From the NCBI GenBank assembly GCA_023415075.1, contig JAEZLU010000135.1, positions 1-17,897 on the forward strand: 17,897 bases of DNA. The letters run 5' to 3'. The stretch comes from Bacillota bacterium (GTDB lineage: Bacteria > Bacillota > Negativicutes > Sporomusales > UBA7701). The position numbers and the translations under genes are program-made. This document shows positions 7,173 to 14,421 of the stretch, piece by piece; the first letter of the stretch is position 1; each line of letters starts with the position of its first letter. The notes under the pieces are model-generated. The model did no database searches, was not told the DNA's origin, and saw only the letters and a program-made list of their open reading frames with translations.

Positions 7173-7173
7173 C

Positions 7174-7650
7174 CTATTTCCCCTCCCCGAAGTAACGCAT
7201 ACTTGTCTTCTTCCACTCGCGAGTGGAATAAAGCATCACATGCACGCCCAGGCCGGCGGCCGACGACAGCTCGGCTGCCAGCCGCCCGCACTCCTCACGG
7301 GTATGGCCGTGAAGCATGATATAAAAATTGTAGGGCCAGCCGGGCCGCGGTACCCTGGCATAGCAATGGGTCACCGCCGGGCTCGCCGTCATGAACGCCG
7401 CCACCGCTTCCAGCCTTTCTGGCGCCACCTGCCAGGCGCACAACGCGTTGGCGGCATAGCCGATCTCGCGATGGCGCAGCACCGCCCCCATCCGTCGCAT
7501 CTCACCGCCGGCCCGGTAAGCGGCCAGCCGGGACAAAAGCTCGCTTTCGCCGATGCCGATGCGGTCGGCCATTACCTTATAGGGCTCGGCCACCAGCGGC
7601 ATGTCGTCCTGCATGGCGGCGATTATCCGTCTATCCAGCTCATCCAGCAT
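7174..7650 (-). CDS. ahbB: Siroheme decarboxylase beta subunit (AsnC/Lrp-like fold)
   Basis: One half of the heterodimer that removes two acetate carboxyl groups from siroheme to give 12,18-didecarboxysiroheme in the alternative (siroheme-dependent) heme pathway of anaerobes. 158 aa with an AsnC/Lrp fold: an N-terminal helix-turn-helix-like part (about 1-45), RRMG at 52-55 followed by VLRHREIGY, and a C-terminal ligand-binding part with VTHCYARVPRPGWPYNFY (93-110). The pattern RRxG...GY followed by VTHxY and YNxW or YNFY is that of AhbA/AhbB and the related NirDLGH proteins rather than of ordinary Lrp regulators. It starts 8 nt after ahbA and ends 1 nt before ptb. AhbC and AhbD are not in the window. 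A d1-heme Nir role is possible but no nir genes are near. Confidence 0.82.
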   Translation of the reverse strand: MLDELDRRIIAAMQDDMPLVAEPYKVMADRIGIGESELLSRLAAYRAGGEMRRMGAVLRHREIGYAANALCAWQVAPERLEAVAAFMTASPAVTHCYARVPRPGWPYNFYIMLHGHTREECGRLAAELSSAAGLGVHVMLYSTREWKKTSMRYFGEGK

Positions 7651-7658
7651 AAAATCAT

Positions 7659-8114
7659 CTACTCCAGCGTAAACCGGACGTTTACCTTAAATTTTCTCGT
7701 AGCCGGCAGGTTGAGAACCGCCTTGACCCCGGACAAGGCAGCCACCGCCGCCAGCACTTCCTCCTGGGCGGCCATATCGGGCGACAGAAGGGCAAACCAC
7801 AGATTGTAGTAGTCAGCCTCCCGCTCGTAATTGTGAGTAACCCCCGGATAGGCGTTGACCGCCACCGCCACCGCCGCCACCGCCGCCGGCTCGACCGCCA
7901 GGGCCACCAGCGTACTGACATAACCCAGGCGGGCCGAATCAAAAAACGGGCCAATACGGCGGATATAGCCGTTTTGGCGTAAGAACTGCAGACGGGCCAG
8001 CACCGTGGCCTCGTCGCTCTCAAGCCGCTCGGCCACCGCCGCGAACGGGCGGCTGGTCAGCGGTATGTCGCTCTGGACGATATTAAGCAGCCGTTTGTCG
8101 AATTCACTCAGCAT
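7659..8114 (-). CDS. ahbA: Siroheme decarboxylase alpha subunit (AsnC/Lrp-like fold)
   Basis: Partner of the downstream AhbB in siroheme decarboxylation. 151 aa. It shows IRRIGPFFDSARLGYVS (51-67), then GVTHNYERE (91-99) and YNLWFALL (103-110), the AhbA/NirDL signature; the AsnC-like N-terminus (about 1-45) is probably structural rather than DNA-binding. A run rich in Ala and Val (about 76-87) comes from a GCC/GTG-rich low-complexity stretch. AGGAGAG lies 3 nt before the ATG at 8114 (AGGAG 5 nt before). The leader just upstream can form a hairpin whose loop is complementary to sequence touching this site (8123-8162), suggesting control at the level of RNA. It follows engB, a place where Bacillus subtilis carries its hem operon. 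Confidence 0.83.
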   Translation of the reverse strand: MLSEFDKRLLNIVQSDIPLTSRPFAAVAERLESDEATVLARLQFLRQNGYIRRIGPFFDSARLGYVSTLVALAVEPAAVAAVAVAVNAYPGVTHNYEREADYYNLWFALLSPDMAAQEEVLAAVAALSGVKAVLNLPATRKFKVNVRFTLE

Positions 8115-8122
8115 ACTCTCTC

Positions 8123-8162
8123 CTGGAAAACTGACAAGGGGCAGACTTTTCCAGACTGCCCC
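8123..8162 (-). promoter_or_regulatory. Structured leader of ahbA: hairpin with loop complementary to the RBS edge, or engB terminator
   Basis: On the minus strand GGGGCAG (8162-8156) and CTGCCCC (8144-8138) form a 7-bp GC-rich stem with an 11-nt loop. The loop contains CTGGAAAA (8154-8147), which is the exact complement of TTTTCCAG (8130-8123); the last AG of that string opens the ahbA ribosome-binding site AGGAGAG (8124-8118). The RNA could therefore form an H-type pseudoknot or switch to an alternative hairpin. After the stem comes TTGTCAGTTTT, which is a poor U-tract, so a plain terminator for engB is possible but not clean. No promoter is evident between engB and ahbA. Confidence 0.5.
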
Positions 8163-8170
8163 CTTTGTAC

Positions 8171-8803
8171 TTATTTTAACAAAAGCTGGCTGATAACGTC
8201 AAGAAGTTCGTCCCGGCCGTTGCCGGCCGGCACCGAATAGGCGACGACATTCGTTGCGGGCGCCAGGCCGAGGCCGGCACGGATGACCTCACTGCTCTTC
8301 TTGACCGCCTGGCGGGAGAGCTTGTCGACCTTGGTAGCCACCACCTGCACCGGCCGCCCGAGCTCGGCCAGCCGGTCGAAGGCTTCGACGTCGCTCACCA
8401 TCGGCGGGTGGCGGCTGTCGATCAATTGGCAGACCAGCTTGAGGCGCGGCGAAGCCGCCAGGTACTCGTCGATGAACTTGCCCCACTGGCGGCGGGTGGC
8501 CCGGCCGGTGCGGGCGTAGCCGTACCCGGGCAGATCGACCAGCAGGAACTGGCGGCGGTCGCTGTCGCTGAACTTGACGGTCACGGTATAAAAATTGATC
8601 GTCTGGGTCTTGCCCGGCGTGCCGCTCGTGCGGGCCAGGCCGTTACGGCGGCAAAGAGAATTGATGAGCGACGACTTGCCTACATTCGAACGGCCGATCA
8701 TCGCCACCTCGATAAAATCGCCGGGCGGGTACTGGTCCGGCCGGACAGCCGAAGCGGTGTAGGCGGCGTTTACGACGTTTGGCGAGGCGGCGGCCGTCGT
8801 CAT
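8171..8803 (-). CDS. engB: Ribosome biogenesis GTPase EngB/YsxC
   Basis: Circularly unpermuted TrmE-Era-EngA-like GTPase needed for late assembly of the large ribosomal subunit. 210 aa, normal length. G1 GRSNVGKS (37-44), G2 around GTPGKTQ (61-67), G3 DLPGYG (90-95) and G4 TKVD (157-160) are intact, with a G5-like YSVPAGNG near 189-196. Its ATG overlaps the lon stop in an ATGA, so translation is coupled to lon. The lon-engB pair is standard in Firmicutes. The start inside lon and the clear G1 spacing support the annotated N-terminus, which has a short variable tail before the fold. Confidence 0.95.
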   Translation of the reverse strand: MTTAAASPNVVNAAYTASAVRPDQYPPGDFIEVAMIGRSNVGKSSLINSLCRRNGLARTSGTPGKTQTINFYTVTVKFSDSDRRQFLLVDLPGYGYARTGRATRRQWGKFIDEYLAASPRLKLVCQLIDSRHPPMVSDVEAFDRLAELGRPVQVVATKVDKLSRQAVKKSSEVIRAGLGLAPATNVVAYSVPAGNGRDELLDVISQLLLK

Positions 8804-11118
8804 TGGCCGTCCACCAGGGCCGTTTTCAGCACCTCGTCCATATGGTCGACCAGGACGAACTCCAGACTGCGCTTGACGTTGACCGGGATATCATCCATGT
8901 CCCGCTTGTTTTCCTTGGGCATAATGATTTTTTTGATGCCCACCCGGTGAGCCGCCAGCACCTTCTCCTTTATGCCGCCCACCGGCAGCACCCGGCCGCG
9001 CAGGGTGATCTCGCCCGTCATGGCGATATCGCTCTTCACCGGCCGGCCGGTAAGGGCCGAAGCCACCGCCGTGGCCATGGTGATGCCGGCTGACGGGCCG
9101 TCCTTGGGGATGGCCCCCTCCGGAAGATGGATATGAATATCGGTCTTCTCGTAAAACTCCGGGTCGACCCCCAATTCCTGGGAGCGGCTGCGGATATAGC
9201 TGAAGCCGGCCTGGGCCGATTCCTGCATTACCTCGCCCAGCTGGCCGGTAAGGGTGAGTTTGCCCTTGCCCTTCATGGTCGACACCTCGACCGCCAGCAC
9301 GTCGCCGCCGACCTCGGTCCAGGCCAGACCGGTGGCCACGCCGACCTGGTGGTCCTTCTCGGCCTGGGCATGGCGGTATTTGGGCGCCCCCAGGAAAGTG
9401 TGGAGATTCTGGGCGGTGATCTTCACCACCGTCCGTTTCTGCTGGACGATCTGGCGGGCCACCTTGCGGCAGAGGTTGGCGATATTGCGCTCGAGGCTCC
9501 TTACGCCGGCCTCGCGGGTATAATCGCGGATGACCTTCTGGATGGTCCCCTCGGAAAAAACGATCTGCTTATCGGTCAGGCCATGGTCGCGGGTCTGTTT
9601 GGGGATAAGATAGCGTTTGGCGATCTCGACCTTTTCCTCTTCGGTGTAGCCGGCGATGGTGATGGTCTCCATCCGGTCGAGGAGCGGCCGGGGAATATTG
9701 TGCATAACGTTGGCGGTAACCACCCACAGCACCCGCGACAAATCGAACGGCACCTCGATATAATGGTCGCTGAAAGTATTGTTCTGCTCGGGGTCGAGCA
9801 CCTCCAGCAGGGCAGCCGACGGGTCGCCGCGAAAATCGGCGCTCATCTTGTCGATCTCGTCCAGCAGGAAAACCGGATTCTTGGAGCCGGCGGTACGCAT
9901 CCCCTGGATAATCCGGCCGGGCAACGCCCCCACATAAGTTCGCCGGTGGCCGCGGACTTCGGCCTCGTCCCGCACGCCGCCCAGCGACACGCGGACGAAC
10001 TTGCGCTCCATGGCCCGGGCGATCGAACGGGCCAACGACGTTTTACCGACCCCGGGCGGGCCTACCAGGCAGAGAATGGGGCCCTTCATCTTCTCGGTCA
10101 ACTTGCGGATTGACAGGTACTCCAGAATGCGTTCCTTGACCTTCTCGAGACCGTAGTGGTCCTCCTCGAGAATCTGCTCGGCGCTCGTTATATCCAGCCG
10201 GTCGTTGGTCTCCTTGGACCACGGCAGGGCCAACAGCCAGTCGAGATATGTGCGGATGACGGCGCTCTCGGCCACCATCGGCGGCATCTTCTCCAGACGC
10301 TCGATTTCCTTGGAAACCTTCTCGGCCACTTCCTTGGGCAATTCCTGTTCCTTCATCCGCTGGCGGTATTCGTCGACCTCGGCCGTGCGCTCGTCCTTGT
10401 CGCCCAGTTCCTTCTGGATGGCCTTGAGCTGCTCGCGCAGATAATACTCCTTCTGCGTCTTCTCCATCTGCTTGCGGACGCGGACATTGATCTTTTTCTC
10501 AAGCTCGAGGATCTCCATCTCCCGGCCGAGGATATCGCACAGCCTTTCAAGGCGGTCCTTGACGACAACGGCATCCAGGAGAAGCTGCTTATCTTCGATT
10601 TTCAGCGCCAGATGGCTGGCGATGAGATCGGTAAGCCGGCCCGGTTCCTCGACCATGACCACCGACACCAGCGTCTCCGGCGGAATTTTTTTGCTGAGTT
10701 TGACCCACTGCTCAAACTGATTGACGGCGGTGCGCACCAGGGCCTCGATCTCGGGCGTCTTGGGCTCGGCCTCGTCGTGCTCGCGGATTTCCACCATATA
10801 GAAAGGGTCGAGGTCGACGTAGTTGACGATCTCGGCTCGATGGAGACCCTCCACCAGAACCCTGATGGTACCGCCGGGCAGCTTCAGAAGCTGCTTGATC
10901 TCGGCTACCGTGCCGACACTGAAAATATCCTCAGGCAGCGGCTTGTCGTTCTGAGCGTCGTGCTGGCTGGACAGCATTATCAGCCGGTCGTGGACCATGG
11001 CCTCTTCCAAGGCGCTTATCGACTTCTCGCGCCCGACATCCAGATGGATAATCATATATGGAAAAACGAGGATGCCTCTGAGCGGCAGTAAGGGCATCTT
11101 TCGGACAGGCTTTGACAT
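8800..11118 (-). CDS. lon: ATP-dependent protease Lon (LonA type)
   Basis: Cytosolic AAA+ serine protease that degrades misfolded and regulatory proteins. 772 aa, close to B. subtilis LonA. The N-terminal substrate-binding domain runs about 8-200, a long coiled-coil-prone helix region about 200-285, and the AAA+ module has Walker A GPPGVGKT (353-360) and Walker B FLLDEID (417-423). The C-terminal protease domain has the Ser/Lys dyad S676 (PKDGPSAG) and K719 (GGIKEK), 43 residues apart as in E. coli Lon. AAGGGGGC precedes the ATG at 11118. It is separated from lonB by a strong terminator and has its own candidate promoter, so it starts a lon-engB unit. I saw no CtsR- or CIRCE-like site upstream. 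Confidence 0.97.
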   Translation of the reverse strand: MSKPVRKMPLLPLRGILVFPYMIIHLDVGREKSISALEEAMVHDRLIMLSSQHDAQNDKPLPEDIFSVGTVAEIKQLLKLPGGTIRVLVEGLHRAEIVNYVDLDPFYMVEIREHDEAEPKTPEIEALVRTAVNQFEQWVKLSKKIPPETLVSVVMVEEPGRLTDLIASHLALKIEDKQLLLDAVVVKDRLERLCDILGREMEILELEKKINVRVRKQMEKTQKEYYLREQLKAIQKELGDKDERTAEVDEYRQRMKEQELPKEVAEKVSKEIERLEKMPPMVAESAVIRTYLDWLLALPWSKETNDRLDITSAEQILEEDHYGLEKVKERILEYLSIRKLTEKMKGPILCLVGPPGVGKTSLARSIARAMERKFVRVSLGGVRDEAEVRGHRRTYVGALPGRIIQGMRTAGSKNPVFLLDEIDKMSADFRGDPSAALLEVLDPEQNNTFSDHYIEVPFDLSRVLWVVTANVMHNIPRPLLDRMETITIAGYTEEEKVEIAKRYLIPKQTRDHGLTDKQIVFSEGTIQKVIRDYTREAGVRSLERNIANLCRKVARQIVQQKRTVVKITAQNLHTFLGAPKYRHAQAEKDHQVGVATGLAWTEVGGDVLAVEVSTMKGKGKLTLTGQLGEVMQESAQAGFSYIRSRSQELGVDPEFYEKTDIHIHLPEGAIPKDGPSAGITMATAVASALTGRPVKSDIAMTGEITLRGRVLPVGGIKEKVLAAHRVGIKKIIMPKENKRDMDDIPVNVKRSLEFVLVDHMDEVLKTALVDGQ

Positions 11119-11166
11119 TTGTTCGCCCCCTTCGGATTCATGGCAATGTTAGTTTCAACGTCGCTA

Positions 11167-11195
11167 TTTATAAATATTCTCAGGCGGTTACGAAA
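11167..11195 (-). promoter_or_regulatory. Candidate lon promoter on an AT-rich palindrome
   Basis: On the minus strand TTTCGT (11195-11190), 17 nt, TATAAA (11172-11167). The -10 lies inside a perfect 12-bp palindrome, TATTTATAAATA (11165-11176). The -35 match is poor, so an activator or a different sigma factor may be involved. It is placed between the lonB terminator and the lon start, with a leader of roughly 40 nt. Confidence 0.4.
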
Positions 11196-11207
11196 AATCC
11201 TTTCATG

Positions 11208-11226
11208 CCTGCCAGCGGCTGGCAGG
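11208..11226 (-). repeat. 19-nt inverted repeat in the lonB-lon spacer
   Basis: CCTGCCAG, CGG, CTGGCAGG: a perfect 8-bp inverted repeat with a 3-nt centre. On the minus strand it is followed by CATGAAAGGATTTTT, so it could be a second, weaker terminator after the one at 11246-11269, or an operator just upstream of the candidate lon promoter. Confidence 0.6.
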
Positions 11227-11245
11227 AAATAAGGCCGGCCGCCGC

Positions 11246-11269
11246 AAAAAAAAAGAGCCGTCAGGCCCT
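11246..11269 (-). terminator. Rho-independent terminator of lonB
   Basis: On the minus strand AGGGCC (11269-11264), loop TGAC, GGCTCT (11259-11254), one G-U pair, followed by a run of nine T ending at 11246. It begins 12 nt after the lonB stop. Confidence 0.85.
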
Positions 11270-11280
11270 ATACCATTCCC

Positions 11281-12966
11281 TTACATCTTCATACCGGCGG
11301 CGGTCAAAAGATCATGCTTGGGGGTGAACATCTCCAGCCGACAGATATCGGCTGCCTTGACCAAGGCATGCTTGAATACGTCGTCGATGGTTTCCACCGC
11401 CACCACTTCCACTCCCAGGTCCTGATAAAGCTCCTGCCAGTTCTCCTTGGGGATGATCACCCGCCGGGCGCCGGCCTGCTTGGCGGCCACGATCTTGGCG
11501 CTCACGCCGCCCACCGGCTTCACAAGGCCGCGGATGGAAATCTCGCCGGTCATCGCCACCATATTGTCGATCGGAATGTTATGGACGGCCGAATAGATAG
11601 CAGTGGCTGCCGTTACTCCGGCCGACGGCCCGTCGATCGGCCCGCCGCCCGGGAAGTTCACATGGATGTCGTACTTGTGATAATCGATGCCGAAGCGGCT
11701 CCAGAGCACCGTAAGTACATTTTCCAGCGAACTCTTGGCCATACTCTTGCGTCGCATCGTCCGTCCGGGTGTGCCGATCTCCTCCTCATCGACCACGCCG
11801 GTCACCGTGAGCTTGCCGTTGCCGCTCGGGTTGGCCACCACCGACACCTCAATCTCCATCACTGTGCCGATATTCGGCCCGTATACCGCCAGGCCATTGG
11901 CGTAGCCCACCTGGGGCTTGGCGGCAACCTTGCGCTCCGGCCGCGGGTTGTACTGGCCGAAATTTATCACCCATTCCACATCCGGACAGGTTATAGCCTT
12001 TTTTCCCTCGTTGAGGACAATGCCGGCGGCGATCTGAACGATATTGACCGCCTCGCGGCCGTTGGTGGCATAGCGTTTGATAACCTCGACCGCCGGCTCG
12101 TCGATGGCCAGGCTGATTTTGCGGGCGGCTCCCAAGGCAATCAGGCCGATCTCGTCCGGCAGAAGCGAACGGAAAAATATTTCGACACAGCGGGAGCGGA
12201 TGGCTGGCGGGATATCCTGGGCCGTGCGGGTCGTGGCGCCGATCAGGCGGAAATCGGCCGGCAGACCGTTTTGGAACATATCATGGATATGGGACGGAAT
12301 ATTGGTGTCTTCGCTGCTGTAATAAGAACTCTCAAGAAAAACCTTGCGGTCCTCCAGCACCTTCAGGAGCTTGTTCATCTGGATATGATGGAGCTCGCCG
12401 ATCTCGTCGATGAACAACATCCCGCCGTGGGCCTTGGTTACCGCTCCCGGTTTGGGCTGAGGAATGCCGGCAATGCCCATCGGCCCCGCCCCCTGGTAAA
12501 TGGGGTCATGGACTGTGCCGATCAGCGGGTCGGCGATACCACGCTCGTCGAACCTGGCGGTGGTGGCGTCCATCTCGATGAACTTGGCGCTCGCACCGAA
12601 AGGCGAAAGAGGGTTGCGCTTGGCTTCTTCCAGCACCAGCCTGGCCGCTGCTGTCTTGCCGATGCCAGGCGGTCCGTACATTATCACATGTTGCGGGTTG
12701 GGCCCGCAGAGGGCGGCCCGCAGGGCCTTGAGACCCTCCTCCTGGCCGACTATCTCGCCGAAGGTGGTCGGCCGGGTCTTCTCGGCCAGCGGCTCGGTCA
12801 GGGAAATCTCCCGCAGCCGCTGCAGCTTGTCCATTTCCTTTTTCGATTCGCGCTCCACCGCCACCCGGTTGCCCTGTTGCGACCGCAGCAGGTTCCAGAA
12901 ATACATGCCGATGACGATGGCGAAGAAAAACTGAATCACCGTTATGATGTTTACAGCGTAGTCCAT
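11281..12966 (-). CDS. lonB: Membrane-anchored Lon-like protease LonB (sporulation type)
   Basis: LonB-family ATP-dependent protease, 561 aa (B. subtilis LonB is about 550), in which an N-terminal membrane segment replaces the substrate-binding domain of LonA. Residues about 5-27 are hydrophobic (NIITVIQFFFAIVIGMYFW). The AAA+ part has Walker A GPPGIGKT (98-105) and Walker B MLFIDEIG (183-190). The protease dyad is S448 (PIDGPSAG) and K491 (GGVSAK), again 43 residues apart. In Bacillus LonB is made in the forespore, so its presence points to a spore-forming lineage. AAGGAGG lies 11 nt before the ATG, a rather long spacing, with no better start in frame. It has terminators on both sides and is probably its own transcription unit, between clpX and lon. 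Confidence 0.95.
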   Translation of the reverse strand: MDYAVNIITVIQFFFAIVIGMYFWNLLRSQQGNRVAVERESKKEMDKLQRLREISLTEPLAEKTRPTTFGEIVGQEEGLKALRAALCGPNPQHVIMYGPPGIGKTAAARLVLEEAKRNPLSPFGASAKFIEMDATTARFDERGIADPLIGTVHDPIYQGAGPMGIAGIPQPKPGAVTKAHGGMLFIDEIGELHHIQMNKLLKVLEDRKVFLESSYYSSEDTNIPSHIHDMFQNGLPADFRLIGATTRTAQDIPPAIRSRCVEIFFRSLLPDEIGLIALGAARKISLAIDEPAVEVIKRYATNGREAVNIVQIAAGIVLNEGKKAITCPDVEWVINFGQYNPRPERKVAAKPQVGYANGLAVYGPNIGTVMEIEVSVVANPSGNGKLTVTGVVDEEEIGTPGRTMRRKSMAKSSLENVLTVLWSRFGIDYHKYDIHVNFPGGGPIDGPSAGVTAATAIYSAVHNIPIDNMVAMTGEISIRGLVKPVGGVSAKIVAAKQAGARRVIIPKENWQELYQDLGVEVVAVETIDDVFKHALVKAADICRLEMFTPKHDLLTAAGMKM

Positions 12967-13025
12967 CTGCCGGCAAACCTCCTTCCCGTGGCGGCCGTTC
13001 TGCGGTTCCAGACGGCCCTCATATG

Positions 13026-13046
13026 TAAGTTTCTAGACTTAGTATA
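13026..13046 (-). promoter_or_regulatory. Candidate -10 element and small palindrome upstream of lonB
   Basis: On the minus strand TATACT (13046-13041) is a good -10, but no -35 resembling TTGACA lies 16-18 nt upstream. Directly after it TAAGT and ACTTA (13041-13037 and 13030-13026) form a 5-bp inverted repeat with a 6-nt centre. The lack of a -35 may mean an alternative sigma factor; I could not match it to a sporulation-sigma consensus with confidence. Confidence 0.3.
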
Positions 13047-13102
13047 GGCAGACCGCGCTTAATTATCCCGGCGATAAAGACGCTACGGGGCCGAAAACAG
13101 GC

Positions 13103-13135
13103 AAAAAAATAAAGGGAGAATATAATTCTCCCTTT
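13103..13135 (-). terminator. Rho-independent terminator of the tig-clpP-clpX unit
   Basis: On the minus strand an 11-bp perfect stem, AAAGGGAGAAT (13135-13125) with ATTCTCCCTTT (13121-13111), 3-nt loop, followed by A and seven T (13109-13103). It begins 11 nt after the clpX stop. On the plus strand the stem is followed by a T-rich run, so it might work in both directions, though no plus-strand gene reads into it. Confidence 0.9.
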
Positions 13136-13146
13136 TTCTCTCGCTA

Positions 13147-14409
13147 TCAAGCAGACTCTTCTTTTTTCTTAGCCTTGCGGTCAACCGTAACCAGGATGGG
13201 TTCCTCCTTGCTCAGGACCACCTCACGGGTCACGATGCACTTGGCCACGTCGCCGCGCGACGGCACCTCGTACATAACATTGCGCATGATCGCCTCGATG
13301 ATCGACCGCAAACCGCGGGCGCCGGTCTTGCGCTTAAGGGCCTCCTGGGCTATCGAGCGCAAGGCGTCCTCCTTGAACTCCAGCTGCACGTTGTCAAGGT
13401 CGAGGAACTTCTGGTACTGTTTGACAAGCGCATTCTTGGGCTCGGTCAGGATGAGGATGAGCGCCTCCTCGTCGAGGGCGTCGAGGGTCACAATGACCGG
13501 CAGCCGGCCGACGAACTCGGGGATAAGCCCGAACTTCAGGAGGTCTTCCGGCAGAATCTGCCGCAAAATCTCGCCAAGCTTCTTATCTTCCTTGCCTTTA
13601 ATATCGGCGCCGAAGCCCATCTGCTTCTTACCGGTGCGGGAGCTTATGATCTTGTCGATGCCGTCGAAGGCACCGCCACAGATGAACAAAATGTTCGTCG
13701 TATCGATCTGGATGAACTCCTGGTGGGGGTGCTTACGGCCGCCCTGCGGCGGTACGCTGGCCACCGTCCCTTCGAGGATTTTCAGCAGGGCCTGCTGAAC
13801 GCCCTCGCCGGATACGTCGCGGGTTATCGACGGATTCTCCGACTTTCGGGCGATCTTGTCGATCTCGTCAATATAGACAATACCTTTTTCGGCCTTCTCG
13901 ACATCATAATCGGCCGCCTGGATGAGCTTCAGGAGAATATTCTCCACATCCTCGCCCACGTAGCCGGCCTCGGTCAGCGAGGTGGCATCGGCGATGGCGA
14001 ACGGCACATTCAAAATCTTGGCCAACGTCTGGGCCAGCAGCGTTTTGCCGCTGCCGGTAGGCCCAAGCATTACGATATTGGACTTCTGAAGCTCGACGTC
14101 CTCCAGCTTGTTGCCGAGGTTGATCCGCTTATAGTGGTTGTATACCGCCACTGCCAGCGTCTTCTTGGCCTCGTCCTGGCCGATAACGTATTGGTCGAGG
14201 ATATCCTTGATCTCCTTCGGCTTCGGGATATCCCGCAGCTCGAGTTCGACGTCCTCGCTCAGTTCCTCCTCGATTATCTCGTTGCACAGTTCGATACATT
14301 CGTCGCAGATGTAAACTCCGGGGCCGGCGACCAGTTTCTTGACCTGCTCCTGCAGCTTGCCGCAGAACGAGCACTTCAACTGTCCCCTGTCATCGCCAAA
14401 CTTAAGCAT
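13147..14409 (-). CDS. clpX: ATP-dependent Clp protease ATP-binding subunit ClpX
   Basis: AAA+ unfoldase that feeds substrates to ClpP. 420 aa. The N-terminal zinc-binding domain has C13, C16, C35 and C38. Walker A GPTGSGKT (116-123), the pore loop GYVG (149-152), Walker B VYIDEID (178-184), a GRKHPH loop (224-229) and the arginine-finger segment GLIPEFVGR (294-302) are in place. The ClpP-docking loop reads MGF (264-266) where IGF or LGF is usual, a conservative change. The gene starts 12 nt after clpP, with AAGGGGTGGTGAG before the ATG, and ends at a strong terminator. A lysine- and glutamate-rich tail closes the protein. Confidence 0.97.
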   Translation of the reverse strand: MLKFGDDRGQLKCSFCGKLQEQVKKLVAGPGVYICDECIELCNEIIEEELSEDVELELRDIPKPKEIKDILDQYVIGQDEAKKTLAVAVYNHYKRINLGNKLEDVELQKSNIVMLGPTGSGKTLLAQTLAKILNVPFAIADATSLTEAGYVGEDVENILLKLIQAADYDVEKAEKGIVYIDEIDKIARKSENPSITRDVSGEGVQQALLKILEGTVASVPPQGGRKHPHQEFIQIDTTNILFICGGAFDGIDKIISSRTGKKQMGFGADIKGKEDKKLGEILRQILPEDLLKFGLIPEFVGRLPVIVTLDALDEEALILILTEPKNALVKQYQKFLDLDNVQLEFKEDALRSIAQEALKRKTGARGLRSIIEAIMRNVMYEVPSRGDVAKCIVTREVVLSKEEPILVTVDRKAKKKEESA

Positions 14410-14421
14410 CTCACCACCCCT

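Noticed and set aside
11314..13047. A 577-codon open frame on the plus strand, slightly longer than lonB on the other strand
   Set aside because: It is a shadow of lonB caused by high GC content. It has no recognisable domain, while the minus-strand frame has an intact membrane segment, Walker motifs and a Ser-Lys dyad.
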